From the NCBI GenBank assembly GCA_964568355.1, contig CAZMRK010000149.1, positions 1 to 7,875 of the forward strand: a stretch of 7,875 nt of DNA, written 5' to 3'. The position numbers and the translations under genes are program-made. The first letter of the stretch is position 1. Each line of letters opens with the position of its first letter. This DNA is from JAJPJX01 sp964568355 (GTDB lineage Bacteria; Acidobacteriota; Terriglobia; Bryobacterales; Bryobacteraceae). Below the pieces are notes generated by a model, which saw nothing but the letters and a program-made list of their open reading frames with translations, did not search any database and had not been told where the DNA came from. This document shows, in pieces, positions 1-6,569 of the stretch.

Positions 1-962
1 TTGTACTGGGGGGTCACGCCGCGCACTTTGGCCCATACGCCGTCGCAGGCTTTTACTACATCGCCAGGCAGCGGACCGTCTTCCAATCCTTTCAGGTTCT
101 CCTGGAGCTGTTCCAGCCGCGACGCTCCCAGGATCAGGCAATCGGCGGCCGTGTGGTGGTACAGCCAGCTCAAGGCCAGGCTCACCGGCGAACGCCCGGC
201 TTTGGCCGCAATCGCCGTCAACTCCTCCACCGCATCGAAGTAGATGTCGTACCAGTAGCGGTTCAGATACATCTCGTTGTGGTCGAACCGCGTGCCCGCA
301 ATCGGCGCTTGGCGCTTTTGCTTTCCGGTAAGCAGGCCGCCCGCCAGCGGGTTATAAACCACGGTCGAGACGCCAAACTCCTGGCACATCGGCAGATATT
401 CGGCCTCAATGCCGCGAGCCAGCAGGTTATACATCGGCTGCGTGACCATAGCCGGCTTATAGCCGTTCTTTTCCGCGATATAGAGCATCTGCACGACCTG
501 CCAACCGCTATAGTTGGAGCTGGCCGGATAGCGGATCTTGCCGGCGCGCACGAGCCGGTCCATCGCTTCCAGGGACTCCTCGATGCGAACGGTCCAATCC
601 GGCTGATGGAGATAATAGAGATCGAGATAATCGGTTTGGAGCCGCCGCAGGGTCTCGTCGACGGCTCGGGAGATCGCCGCCCGGGAAAGTCCGCTCTCGT
701 CCGGGCCATCTCCCATCTTGCCGCGAACCTTGCTGGCCAGCACGACCTTGTCGCGGCGTCCCTTGAGGAGTTTCCCAACAATCGTCTCCGACAGCCCTTT
801 ATTGTAGACATTGGCCGTATCGATGAAGTTGATCCCGGAGTCCAGGCAGCAGTCGATCATCCGCCGCGAAGCGGCTTCATCGGCCTGCGAGCCAAACGTC
901 ATCGTGCCGAAGCAGGCACGCGAGACGGTCAGGTCCGTATGCTTCAGAGTTCTGGTTTGCAT
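1..962 (-). CDS. Aldo/keto reductase, Tas/YajO-like (3' end cut by window edge)
   Basis: Probable cytoplasmic NADP(H)-dependent oxidoreductase with a TIM-barrel fold that reduces aldehydes or ketones; the substrate is unknown. The 320 codons visible reach a C-terminal TPQY, which in this family lies within a few residues of the end, so only a short tail is missing. Reading from the ATG at 962, the full catalytic tetrad is present: Asp48 and Tyr53 (in IDTANVY), Lys78 (LASKV) and His119 (YYLHQPD). QPMYNLL (175-181), with Tyr178 placed to stack on nicotinamide, YNPLAGGLLTGK and the late GASRLEQLQENL cofactor-phosphate segment complete the signature. The start is fixed by an in-frame TAG at 974-972 and by the typical N-terminus MQTRTLKHTDLTVSRACFG. 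It is the last gene visible in a leftward cluster, 14 bases after the CoA-transferase stop. The nearest strong Shine-Dalgarno-like run (GGGAGGAG, 990-983) is about 20 bases upstream, which is too far to be ideal, so translational coupling is likely. Confidence 0.93.
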   Translation of the reverse strand, partial: MQTRTLKHTDLTVSRACFGTMTFGSQADEAASRRMIDCCLDSGINFIDTANVYNKGLSETIVGKLLKGRRDKVVLASKVRGKMGDGPDESGLSRAAISRAVDETLRRLQTDYLDLYYLHQPDWTVRIEESLEAMDRLVRAGKIRYPASSNYSGWQVVQMLYIAEKNGYKPAMVTQPMYNLLARGIEAEYLPMCQEFGVSTVVYNPLAGGLLTGKQKRQAPIAGTRFDHNEMYLNRYWYDIYFDAVEELTAIAAKAGRSPVSLALSWLYHHTAADCLILGASRLEQLQENLKGLEDGPLPGDVVKACDGVWAKVRGVTPQY

Positions 963-976
963 GTTTTGCCGCTAGT

Positions 977-2299
977 CTACCACTCCTCCCGCGGTACCAG
1001 CCTCGGAACGGGGCACAGGCGGGTGCGGCGCGCATACTCTTCAAGCTGCGGACGAAAGTCGGGGTGAGCGATCGCGATCAACGCCTCGGCGCGCTGGCGG
1101 ATATTCTTGCCGTGCAGGTAGGCCACGCCAAACTCGGTGACCACATAGTGCACGTCGCCGCGCGAGGTCACCACTCCGGCGCCGGGCCGGAGCATCGGAA
1201 CGATACGGGAAACCGTGCCGTTCTTGGCAGTCGACGGCAGCGCGATGATCGGCAGGCCGCCTTTCGAACGGGCCGCCCCGCGGATGAAATCGACTTGCCC
1301 GCCGACGCCGCTGTAGGGAATACACCCAATCGAATCCGAGCAGACCTGGCCGGTGAGATCCACTTCGATGGCCGAATTGACGGCCACCATGCGGGCATTC
1401 TGTGCGATCACGAAGGGATCGTTGGTGTAAGCGGTGGGATGAAATTCGAAAATCGGGTTGTTGTCGATCAGATCGAACGACCGGCGCGTGCCCAGGACAA
1501 AACCCGCGATGACCTTACGCGGGTGGATGGTCTTTTTCTCGTTATTGATGACCCCGGATTCGATCAGCGGAATCAGGCCGTCGGAGAACATCTCCGTGTG
1601 CACGCCCAGATCGCGGTGGTCCTGTAGAAAACTGAGGACCGCGTCTGGAATCCCCCCAATCCCCATCTGCAATGTAGCTTCGTCCGGAATCAGGTTGGCT
1701 ACCCGGCGGGCGATCGCCCTGTGCAAATCGGTTGTCTCGCCGCTGTGATACTCCACCAGGGCATGCGAGGTTTCGACCAGCGCGTGCGCAAGGCTCACGT
1801 GCAGATAGGCGTCGCCCATGGTGCGCGGCATTTGGTCGTTTATTTCCACAATCAGGTGCCGGGCGCAGTGCGCCGCCGTCAGCGAGACATCGATACTGGG
1901 ACCCAGGCTCATGTACCCATAGGCATCCGGCGGCGTGCACTGGATCAGCGCGACGTCCAGCGGCATCGCGCCGCTACGGAACAATTCCTCTACCTCACTG
2001 ATAAAGATGGGGATATAATCCGCCCGGCCTTCCTGGACCGCGCGCCGGACGTTGCCGCCTATAAAGAAAGCGTTATGCCGGAAATGGCCGTCGTACTGAG
2101 TGTGGGTATAGTCCGCATTGCCGTAGGTGGACATGTGGACTATTTCCACATCGTATAGTTCTTCCGCCCGGTTGGTCAGGGCGTTCACCAGCACTTCCGG
2201 TTCGGCGCACCCTTGATGTATATAGACCCGTTGTCCCGGCCGCACGGCTGCGACCGCCCGCTCCGCAGTCGTCAGCTTCGTCCGATAGCTCTCCCTCAT
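977..2299 (-). CDS. Acetyl-CoA hydrolase / 4-hydroxybutyrate CoA-transferase family protein
   Basis: A family I CoA-transferase-type enzyme of 440 residues, the usual length for bacterial 4-hydroxybutyrate or acetate/succinate CoA-transferases. The family moves CoA between acetyl-CoA and another carboxylate through a glutamyl-CoA intermediate. The likely catalytic Glu is Glu236 in HTEMFSDG (234-241). The glycine-rich GVGGQVDF (331-338) matches the CoA/oxyanion loop. An N-terminal half (about 1-190, containing PGQRVYIHQGCAEPE) is joined to a C-terminal half carrying both active-site motifs. No signal peptide is seen, so it should be cytosolic. The start at 2299 is supported by AGGGGG five bases upstream. 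It begins 27 bases after the hydrogenase-protease stop and ends 14 bases before the reductase, consistent with one operon. The acceptor acid (4-hydroxybutyrate, succinate, propionate, or water as a hydrolase) cannot be read from sequence; HTEMFSDG is most like the 4-hydroxybutyrate CoA-transferase (AbfT/Cat2) branch. Confidence 0.93.
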   Translation of the reverse strand: MRESYRTKLTTAERAVAAVRPGQRVYIHQGCAEPEVLVNALTNRAEELYDVEIVHMSTYGNADYTHTQYDGHFRHNAFFIGGNVRRAVQEGRADYIPIFISEVEELFRSGAMPLDVALIQCTPPDAYGYMSLGPSIDVSLTAAHCARHLIVEINDQMPRTMGDAYLHVSLAHALVETSHALVEYHSGETTDLHRAIARRVANLIPDEATLQMGIGGIPDAVLSFLQDHRDLGVHTEMFSDGLIPLIESGVINNEKKTIHPRKVIAGFVLGTRRSFDLIDNNPIFEFHPTAYTNDPFVIAQNARMVAVNSAIEVDLTGQVCSDSIGCIPYSGVGGQVDFIRGAARSKGGLPIIALPSTAKNGTVSRIVPMLRPGAGVVTSRGDVHYVVTEFGVAYLHGKNIRQRAEALIAIAHPDFRPQLEEYARRTRLCPVPRLVPREEW

Positions 2300-2304
2300 G
2301 CGTG

Positions 2305-2310
2305 CCCCCT
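2305..2310 (-). promoter_or_regulatory. Ribosome binding site of the CoA-transferase gene
   Basis: AGGGGG on the minus strand ends five bases before the ATG at 2299. It supports that start over other in-frame codons and shows that the gene has its own initiation signal within the short gap after the protease gene. Confidence 0.6.
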
Positions 2311-2326
2311 GGCTTATCCATTCTCA

Positions 2327-2785
2327 TTATTCAGACCTTTTTATCTGTTTGCAACCAGTCAGGATGGCTTCCAGGTATCGGGGCAGTGCCGCCTGCACAG
2401 CTGGCGAGAACTCCTCTCCCTGCCCGAAGCGTTCGCCGGCGAGAGAGAACAGCGTTGCCTGTGGACATTTCCCATAGACTCTTCGCGATAGCTCCAACAG
2501 CTCCGACGGCTGTAGTTGATGGGAGACCGCCCGTTGGTCCCGAACGGCGGGGTACACTTCCTCCCGCGTGAATTCCCCCGGAGTTCCGGTCCTTCGCACA
2601 TCCAGGAAAAGCACCTGCTCCACCTGGCTGACCTCTTCGGCCATCTCGGGTGTCAATTGCTGTTCGCTGCGGATGGCCACCTCCGGATCGCGCACCATCT
2701 CGCTCAGCCGGGCCGCGGCGTAGGGCCCCAGGCCATCATCCCCATAGAGAGGATTCCCATACCCGATAATCAGAATTCGCGCCAT
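2327..2785 (-). CDS. [NiFe]-hydrogenase maturation protease (HyaD/HycI/HoxW-type, peptidase M52)
   Basis: Endopeptidase that removes the C-terminal extension of a [NiFe]-hydrogenase large subunit after nickel insertion, in the cytoplasm. From the ATG at 2785 it has 152 residues, normal for the family. The N-terminal GYGNPLYGDDGLGP (8-21) is the family signature. The three expected nickel-sensing ligands are visible: Asp17 (second Asp of GDDG, corresponding to Glu16 of HybD; Asp as in HycI), Asp62 (LFLD) and His89 (SHQL). The C-terminal EFSPAVQAALPRYLEAI matches the family's final helix. A GTG at 2800 would add five residues, but MARILIIGYGN is the typical family start and GGACGG lies just ahead of the ATG, so 2785 is preferred. 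The gene is first in the leftward cluster and divergent from the haem kinase. No hydrogenase structural gene lies in the window, so its substrate must be encoded elsewhere; a relaxed family member with another target cannot be excluded. Confidence 0.88.
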   Translation of the reverse strand: MARILIIGYGNPLYGDDGLGPYAAARLSEMVRDPEVAIRSEQQLTPEMAEEVSQVEQVLFLDVRRTGTPGEFTREEVYPAVRDQRAVSHQLQPSELLELSRRVYGKCPQATLFSLAGERFGQGEEFSPAVQAALPRYLEAILTGCKQIKRSE

Positions 2786-2850
2786 GTCCGTCCATCTCAC
2801 GCTAGCAAATAAGAGATAATGGAGATTCAGATCCTGTTGAGATTATCATC
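2786..2850. promoter_or_regulatory. Divergent intergenic region with candidate opposing promoters
   Basis: The 65 bases between the leftward hydrogenase-protease cluster and the rightward kinase operon must hold the start signals for both unless they are read from farther away. The region is AT-richer than its surroundings. It contains GATAAT on the plus strand (2815-2820) and the same hexamer on the minus strand (2847-2842), forming an inverted pair 21 bases apart. Each is one base from the sigma-70 -10 consensus and points toward its gene. No convincing -35 box sits 16-18 bases upstream of either. No TGGCAC-N5-TTGC sigma-54 element was seen. The plus-strand Shine-Dalgarno for the kinase is weak (TGAG near 2838-2841). 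The promoter calls are inference from hexamers only. Confidence 0.35.
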
Positions 2851-4488
2851 ATGCCGCGGCGACTGGCGCAGAAACTGGTACTCTCACTGACGATCATCGT
2901 CAGCATCATCGCCGCCATCTCGGGCCTGTTCAACGTCAAGACCGAAGAGCGCCAACTGGTCAACGCCATGATTCTGGGTGCCGACCAGCTCTCCAAGAGC
3001 ATCGCCAGCGCGACCTGGCACGCCATGCTGGCCAACCACCGGGAAGACGCCTACCAGGTGATGCAGACCATCGCCCTCAAGCAGGGCATCGACCGCATCC
3101 GCATCTTCAACCGCGCCGGCCAGGTCATGTACTCGACCAAGCAAGAGGAACAGCATCAAATCGTGGACAAGCGCTCAGAAGCCTGCGTGGTCTGCCACAG
3201 CGCCGGCAAGCCTCGGGTGCTGGTGGATGCCTCCTCCCGGGTGCGCATCTCGCACGCCGACGGCCACCGCAACCTGGCCATGGTGACCGCCATTTATAAC
3301 GAACCGGCCTGCAGCCAGGCGGCCTGCCACGCGCATCCTGCCGCGACAAAGGTCCTGGGGGTCCTGGATCTCTCGCTCAACCTGGATTCGGTCGATCGCG
3401 AGGTGGGGGCGCTACAGTTCCGAGTCTTTCTCGTGACCGCGATCGAGATTCTGCTCATCGCCGTCTTCATCATGCTGTTCACGCGCCGTTTCCTAAGTAA
3501 CCCGATCAGCAAACTGGTGGATGGCACCAAGGCGGTGAGCGCCATGCAGCTTGACACACCGATCGAGATTTCCGGATCGAGCGAGGAGATCGACGAACTG
3601 GCCCACTCCTTCAATGCCATGCAGGACCGCCTCCGCCAGGCGCTCGGGGAACTCAACCAGTTCACGCAGAACCTGGAAAGCGAGGTGGAACGCCGCAGCG
3701 AGCAGCTCAAGGCTGCTCATCAGAAGCTGGTACAGAGCGACCGCCTGGCCTCGCTCGGCACACTGGCGGCCAGCGTGGCCCACGAGATCAACAACCCGCT
3801 TTCGGGGGTCCTGAACCTCTCCATGCTGATGCAACGCATCCTGAAGGAGGATGGGATTCCACCCGACCGCCTGCCGGAGTTCCGCAAGTACCTCTCCCAG
3901 GTGGAGCAGGAGACGACGCGCGTCGGCCGCATCGTTTCCGACCTGCTTTCTTTCTCGCGGCGCTCCAAGCCACAGCATAGCCCGGCCGATTTGAACCGGC
4001 TGGTGCGCTCCACTCTTTCGCTGGTTTCTCACAAGCTGAAACTGGCCGAGGTGGAGGTCCGCCTGGATCTGGCCGACGATCTTCCGACGGTTTCCTGCGA
4101 TGCCTCGCAGATCCGGCAAGTGATCCTCAACCTGCTGTTGAATGCCAGCGAAGCCACCCAAAGCAAGCCCCAGCGGCGGATGGTGGTTCGCACTCGCGGG
4201 GCAGGAGAGACGGTGGAATTTATCGTGGAAGACAATGGGGAGGGCATCCGTCCGGAGAACATCGGCAAGATCTTCGACCCGTTCTTCACTACCAAGAGCG
4301 AAGGGAAAGGAGTCGGACTGGGACTGGCCGTTTCCTATGGCATTGTGCAGGCCCACAACGGCGACATCGAAGTCCACAGCCAACCGGGAATGGGGACGAC
4401 CTTTACCATGACACTGCCGACCGGCCACGATGAACCGGTCTCTGGACACGAACATGAAACAGCACTGGGAAATCCTGGTAGTCGATGA
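2851..4488 (+). CDS. Membrane sensor histidine kinase with periplasmic haem-c motifs
   Basis: Two-component sensor of 545 residues. Order: TM helix about 9-27; periplasmic domain about 28-190; TM helix about 191-211; HAMP about 212-265; coiled coil about 265-297; HisKA with phospho-acceptor His311 in VAHEINNPL; HATPase with Asn431 (N box), DNGEGI (461-466), FDPFFTTK (475-482) and GKGVGLGL (486-492). All kinase boxes are intact. The periplasmic domain carries CVVCH (Cys112, Cys115, His116), a classical haem-c attachment site, and CSQAACH (Cys154, Cys159, His160), a CX4CH variant followed by His162. Attachment needs the periplasm, which the predicted topology provides. Known chemistry of such motifs suggests sensing of redox state or a diatomic gas; the actual signal is unknown. 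The start is the only ATG after an in-frame TAG at 2803-2805. The next gene, a response regulator, overlaps the 3' end, so the two are almost certainly partners. Confidence 0.95.
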   Translation: MPRRLAQKLVLSLTIIVSIIAAISGLFNVKTEERQLVNAMILGADQLSKSIASATWHAMLANHREDAYQVMQTIALKQGIDRIRIFNRAGQVMYSTKQEEQHQIVDKRSEACVVCHSAGKPRVLVDASSRVRISHADGHRNLAMVTAIYNEPACSQAACHAHPAATKVLGVLDLSLNLDSVDREVGALQFRVFLVTAIEILLIAVFIMLFTRRFLSNPISKLVDGTKAVSAMQLDTPIEISGSSEEIDELAHSFNAMQDRLRQALGELNQFTQNLESEVERRSEQLKAAHQKLVQSDRLASLGTLAASVAHEINNPLSGVLNLSMLMQRILKEDGIPPDRLPEFRKYLSQVEQETTRVGRIVSDLLSFSRRSKPQHSPADLNRLVRSTLSLVSHKLKLAEVEVRLDLADDLPTVSCDASQIRQVILNLLLNASEATQSKPQRRMVVRTRGAGETVEFIVEDNGEGIRPENIGKIFDPFFTTKSEGKGVGLGLAVSYGIVQAHNGDIEVHSQPGMGTTFTMTLPTGHDEPVSGHEHETALGNPGSR

Positions 4489-5812
4489 CGAAGAGGTGAT
4501 GTGCGAGTCCCTGGCAGCGTGGCTGCGAGAGGACGGGTACACGGTGGACACGGCCGCGTCCGGCCGCCATGCCGTCGAACAGGCACGGCAAAAAGATTAC
4601 GCCATCTATTTCATCGACTTGAAGATGCCCGGCGGGCTGGATGGAATCGAGACGATGGTGGAGATCCGCAGGCTTCACCCGGACGCCTCGGTGATCATCA
4701 TCACGGCCTACGCAACGGTGGATACGGCCATCACCGCGATGAAGGAGGGCGCGCAGGAGTACATTGTCAAACCCTGTAACCCGGAGGAGATTTCCCTGCT
4801 GGTCGGCCGCATCATTAAAGTCAAGAACCTCCAGCGCGAGAACACCATCCTGCGCCAGAAGCTCACCCGGCATTACCGCTTTCAGGATATTGTGAGCAAG
4901 AGCGCCCGGATGCGCGACATCCTGCAGCTTTGCGGCGATGTGGCTAGCCTGCGCAGCACCGTGCTGATTCAAGGCGAAAGCGGCACCGGCAAGGAATTGA
5001 TTGCGCGCGCCATTCACAATTCGGGCGACCGCGCGGGCAAGCCTTTCGTCGGGGTCTCCTGCGCCGCGCTGGCGGAAACGCTGCTGGAATCCGAGCTGTT
5101 CGGCCATGAAAAAGGCGCTTTCACCGGGGCTAACCTGCAACAGAAGGGCAAATTCGAGATGGCGGACGGCGGCACGATCTTTCTCGACGAGATCGGCGAC
5201 ATCTCGCCCAAGCTCCAGGTGGATCTGCTGCGGGTGTTGCAGGAGCGCTGCTTTTACCGCGTGGGAGGCAGCCAGGAAGTACGCGTCGACGTGCGCGTCA
5301 TTGCGGCCACCCACGTAAATCTCCAGGAGGCGGTCGAAGAAGGGCGGTTCCGGGAGGACCTCTACTACCGCCTCAACGTGATCGCCATCCACCTGCCGCC
5401 GCTGCGCGAGCGCCGCGAAGACATTCCTCTGCTGGCCCGCCATTTTCTGGAGCGGCTCAATCACGAACTGGGCAAAGAGGTTACCGATCTTTCCGAGGGC
5501 GCTCTTAAGCTATTGCTGGATTATGACTGGCCAGGCAACGTACGGGAACTGGAAAATGCCGTGGAGCGGGCCCTGGTGACGTGCAAAAGCCACCTCCTGT
5601 CGGAAGAAGATTTCCACTTTCTCAATCACAACGCCAACGGCAGCCGCCGCTGGTCCATCCCGGCCAACGCCACTCTGCAGGATATGGAAAAACAGCTCAT
5701 CACGGCGACCATCCAGCGCACCGGCGGCAACATCAAAGAGGCCGCCAACATTCTGGGCATTGACCGCTCGACGCTTTACGAGAAAATCAAAAAATACGAG
5801 ATCCCACGCTGA
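4454..5812 (+). CDS. Sigma-54-dependent NtrC-family response regulator
   Basis: Cytoplasmic transcription activator, presumed phosphorylated by the overlapping kinase. From the ATG at 4454 it has 452 residues. The receiver (about 5-120) has the acidic pair Asp11/Asp12, phospho-acceptor Asp55 (FIDLKMPGG), Thr84 and Lys106 (VKPCNP). The AAA+ domain (about 145-380) has Walker A GESGTGKE (174-181), the sigma-54-contacting GAFTGA loop (221-226), Walker B GGTIFLDEIGD (239-249), an arginine-rich REDLYYRLN sensor region and WPGNVREL. A Fis-type helix-turn-helix closes the protein (about 423-447; IKEAANILGIDRSTLYEKIK). All functional motifs are intact, so it should activate sigma-54 promoters through upstream enhancer sites. 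An upstream in-frame ATG at 4430 adds eight residues that resemble no receiver; neither start has a strong Shine-Dalgarno, and 4454 gives the usual N-terminus ILVVDDE. It overlaps the kinase gene by 35 bases, suggesting translational coupling. Confidence 0.95.
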   Translation: MKQHWEILVVDDEEVMCESLAAWLREDGYTVDTAASGRHAVEQARQKDYAIYFIDLKMPGGLDGIETMVEIRRLHPDASVIIITAYATVDTAITAMKEGAQEYIVKPCNPEEISLLVGRIIKVKNLQRENTILRQKLTRHYRFQDIVSKSARMRDILQLCGDVASLRSTVLIQGESGTGKELIARAIHNSGDRAGKPFVGVSCAALAETLLESELFGHEKGAFTGANLQQKGKFEMADGGTIFLDEIGDISPKLQVDLLRVLQERCFYRVGGSQEVRVDVRVIAATHVNLQEAVEEGRFREDLYYRLNVIAIHLPPLRERREDIPLLARHFLERLNHELGKEVTDLSEGALKLLLDYDWPGNVRELENAVERALVTCKSHLLSEEDFHFLNHNANGSRRWSIPANATLQDMEKQLITATIQRTGGNIKEAANILGIDRSTLYEKIKKYEIPR

Positions 5813-5818
5813 CTGACG

Positions 5819-6562
5819 ATGACCCTCATGGATGTCGCAGCTCGTCTGGAGGAGTTGGAGAGCCACGGTGCGGCGCTCCTGCGGCAGGTCCTGCCCGCGG
5901 ATTCCCTGGCGGCGATCCGGCGCGCGGCCTGCGCGGCCTTTGCGGCCATGGAAACAGGCGCCGCGCCGGCCCTGGCCGCGCAATATCAGTTCACCCCGTT
6001 CTCGCATTCCTTCCAATTGCCGGCCTTGCTGCACTTCGGTTGCGGTAGCGAAGATCCGCTTCTGGCGCCGCTCGCGGCTCCGGGATTGGGCGATCTCCTG
6101 GCCCGTGCCGCGGGCAGTTCGCTCTTCTGCGACCCGAAGCATTCCTGGGTGCGCAAACGATACGCGCCGCGCCAGGCACCTCCGCACTACCATCCCAACA
6201 TCTGGCACCAGGACGGCGGCCTGGGCGTGGACTTCCAACTCGGCGCCGCGGCCGCGATGACCCGCCTGATCACCTGCTGGTTCCCGCTCGATCCGTGCGA
6301 CGGCGATCGTCCGGGCTTGGAGGTTCTCCGCGAGCATCTGGATGCCCTCGTGCCTTATACCGAGCTTGACGATGTGCTGCTGCGGCGCCGTTTTGACGCT
6401 GGGTCGTTTTGGACCCCGGAGATGGAGGCTGGCGATGCTCTCGTGCTCCTGCCCGGCACGCTTCACCGCACCCATGCCGCTTCGCACATGCGGCAGAACC
6501 GGCTGAGCGTGGAGTACCGGCTGTTCCCGAACGCCGGCAATCGTGTCGACGCGGCCCGATGA
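5819..6562 (+). CDS. PhyH-like Fe(II)/2-oxoglutarate-dependent oxygenase (putative)
   Basis: Protein of 247 residues with the iron-binding facial triad of the phytanoyl-CoA dioxygenase superfamily. His130 and Asp132 lie in IWHQDGG. After GD (205-206) the distal His216 falls at the spacing expected for PhyH proteins, and Arg228 (QNRLSVEYR) follows 12 residues later as the probable 2-oxoglutarate ligand. KRYAPRQAPPHYHPNIW before the HxD gives further support. No signal peptide or membrane segment is seen. The N-terminal third is alanine-rich and less characteristic. Known members hydroxylate small molecules or acyl-CoA thioesters using O2; the substrate here is not inferable. It starts 6 bases after the response-regulator stop, so it is likely the third gene of the two-component operon. 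A second ATG at 5828 is possible; neither start has a clear Shine-Dalgarno. It could be an accessory to the sensor system or simply co-transcribed. The fold call rests on motif spacing only. Confidence 0.8.
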   Translation: MTLMDVAARLEELESHGAALLRQVLPADSLAAIRRAACAAFAAMETGAAPALAAQYQFTPFSHSFQLPALLHFGCGSEDPLLAPLAAPGLGDLLARAAGSSLFCDPKHSWVRKRYAPRQAPPHYHPNIWHQDGGLGVDFQLGAAAAMTRLITCWFPLDPCDGDRPGLEVLREHLDALVPYTELDDVLLRRRFDAGSFWTPEMEAGDALVLLPGTLHRTHAASHMRQNRLSVEYRLFPNAGNRVDAAR

Positions 6563-6569
6563 TCGGGCG

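Noticed and set aside
153..1067. 304-codon plus-strand reading frame
   Set aside because: It is antisense to the aldo/keto reductase, whose catalytic tetrad is intact. The Arg/His/Val-rich product resembles no known family and reflects the high GC of the third codon positions.
2786..2850. Sigma-54 promoter for either divergent operon
   Set aside because: Both strands were read for TGGCAC-N5-TTGC or a GG-N10-GC core. A TTGCT occurs on the minus strand, but no GG is correctly placed upstream.
3493..5464. Two minus-strand frames of about 350 codons (4551-3493 and 5464-4403)
   Set aside because: They lie antisense to the kinase and the regulator, whose motifs are complete. Their length comes from codon bias; the products show no domain features.
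6206..6225. TGGCAC with GG-N10-GC spacing, resembling a sigma-54 -24/-12 element
   Set aside because: It lies in the oxygenase codons for the iron-binding WHQDGG motif and lacks TTGC at -12. The match is explained by protein coding.
5510..6487. 325-codon minus-strand frame
   Set aside because: It spans antisense to the end of the regulator and most of the oxygenase, crossing two real genes and their junction. No recognisable motif was seen.
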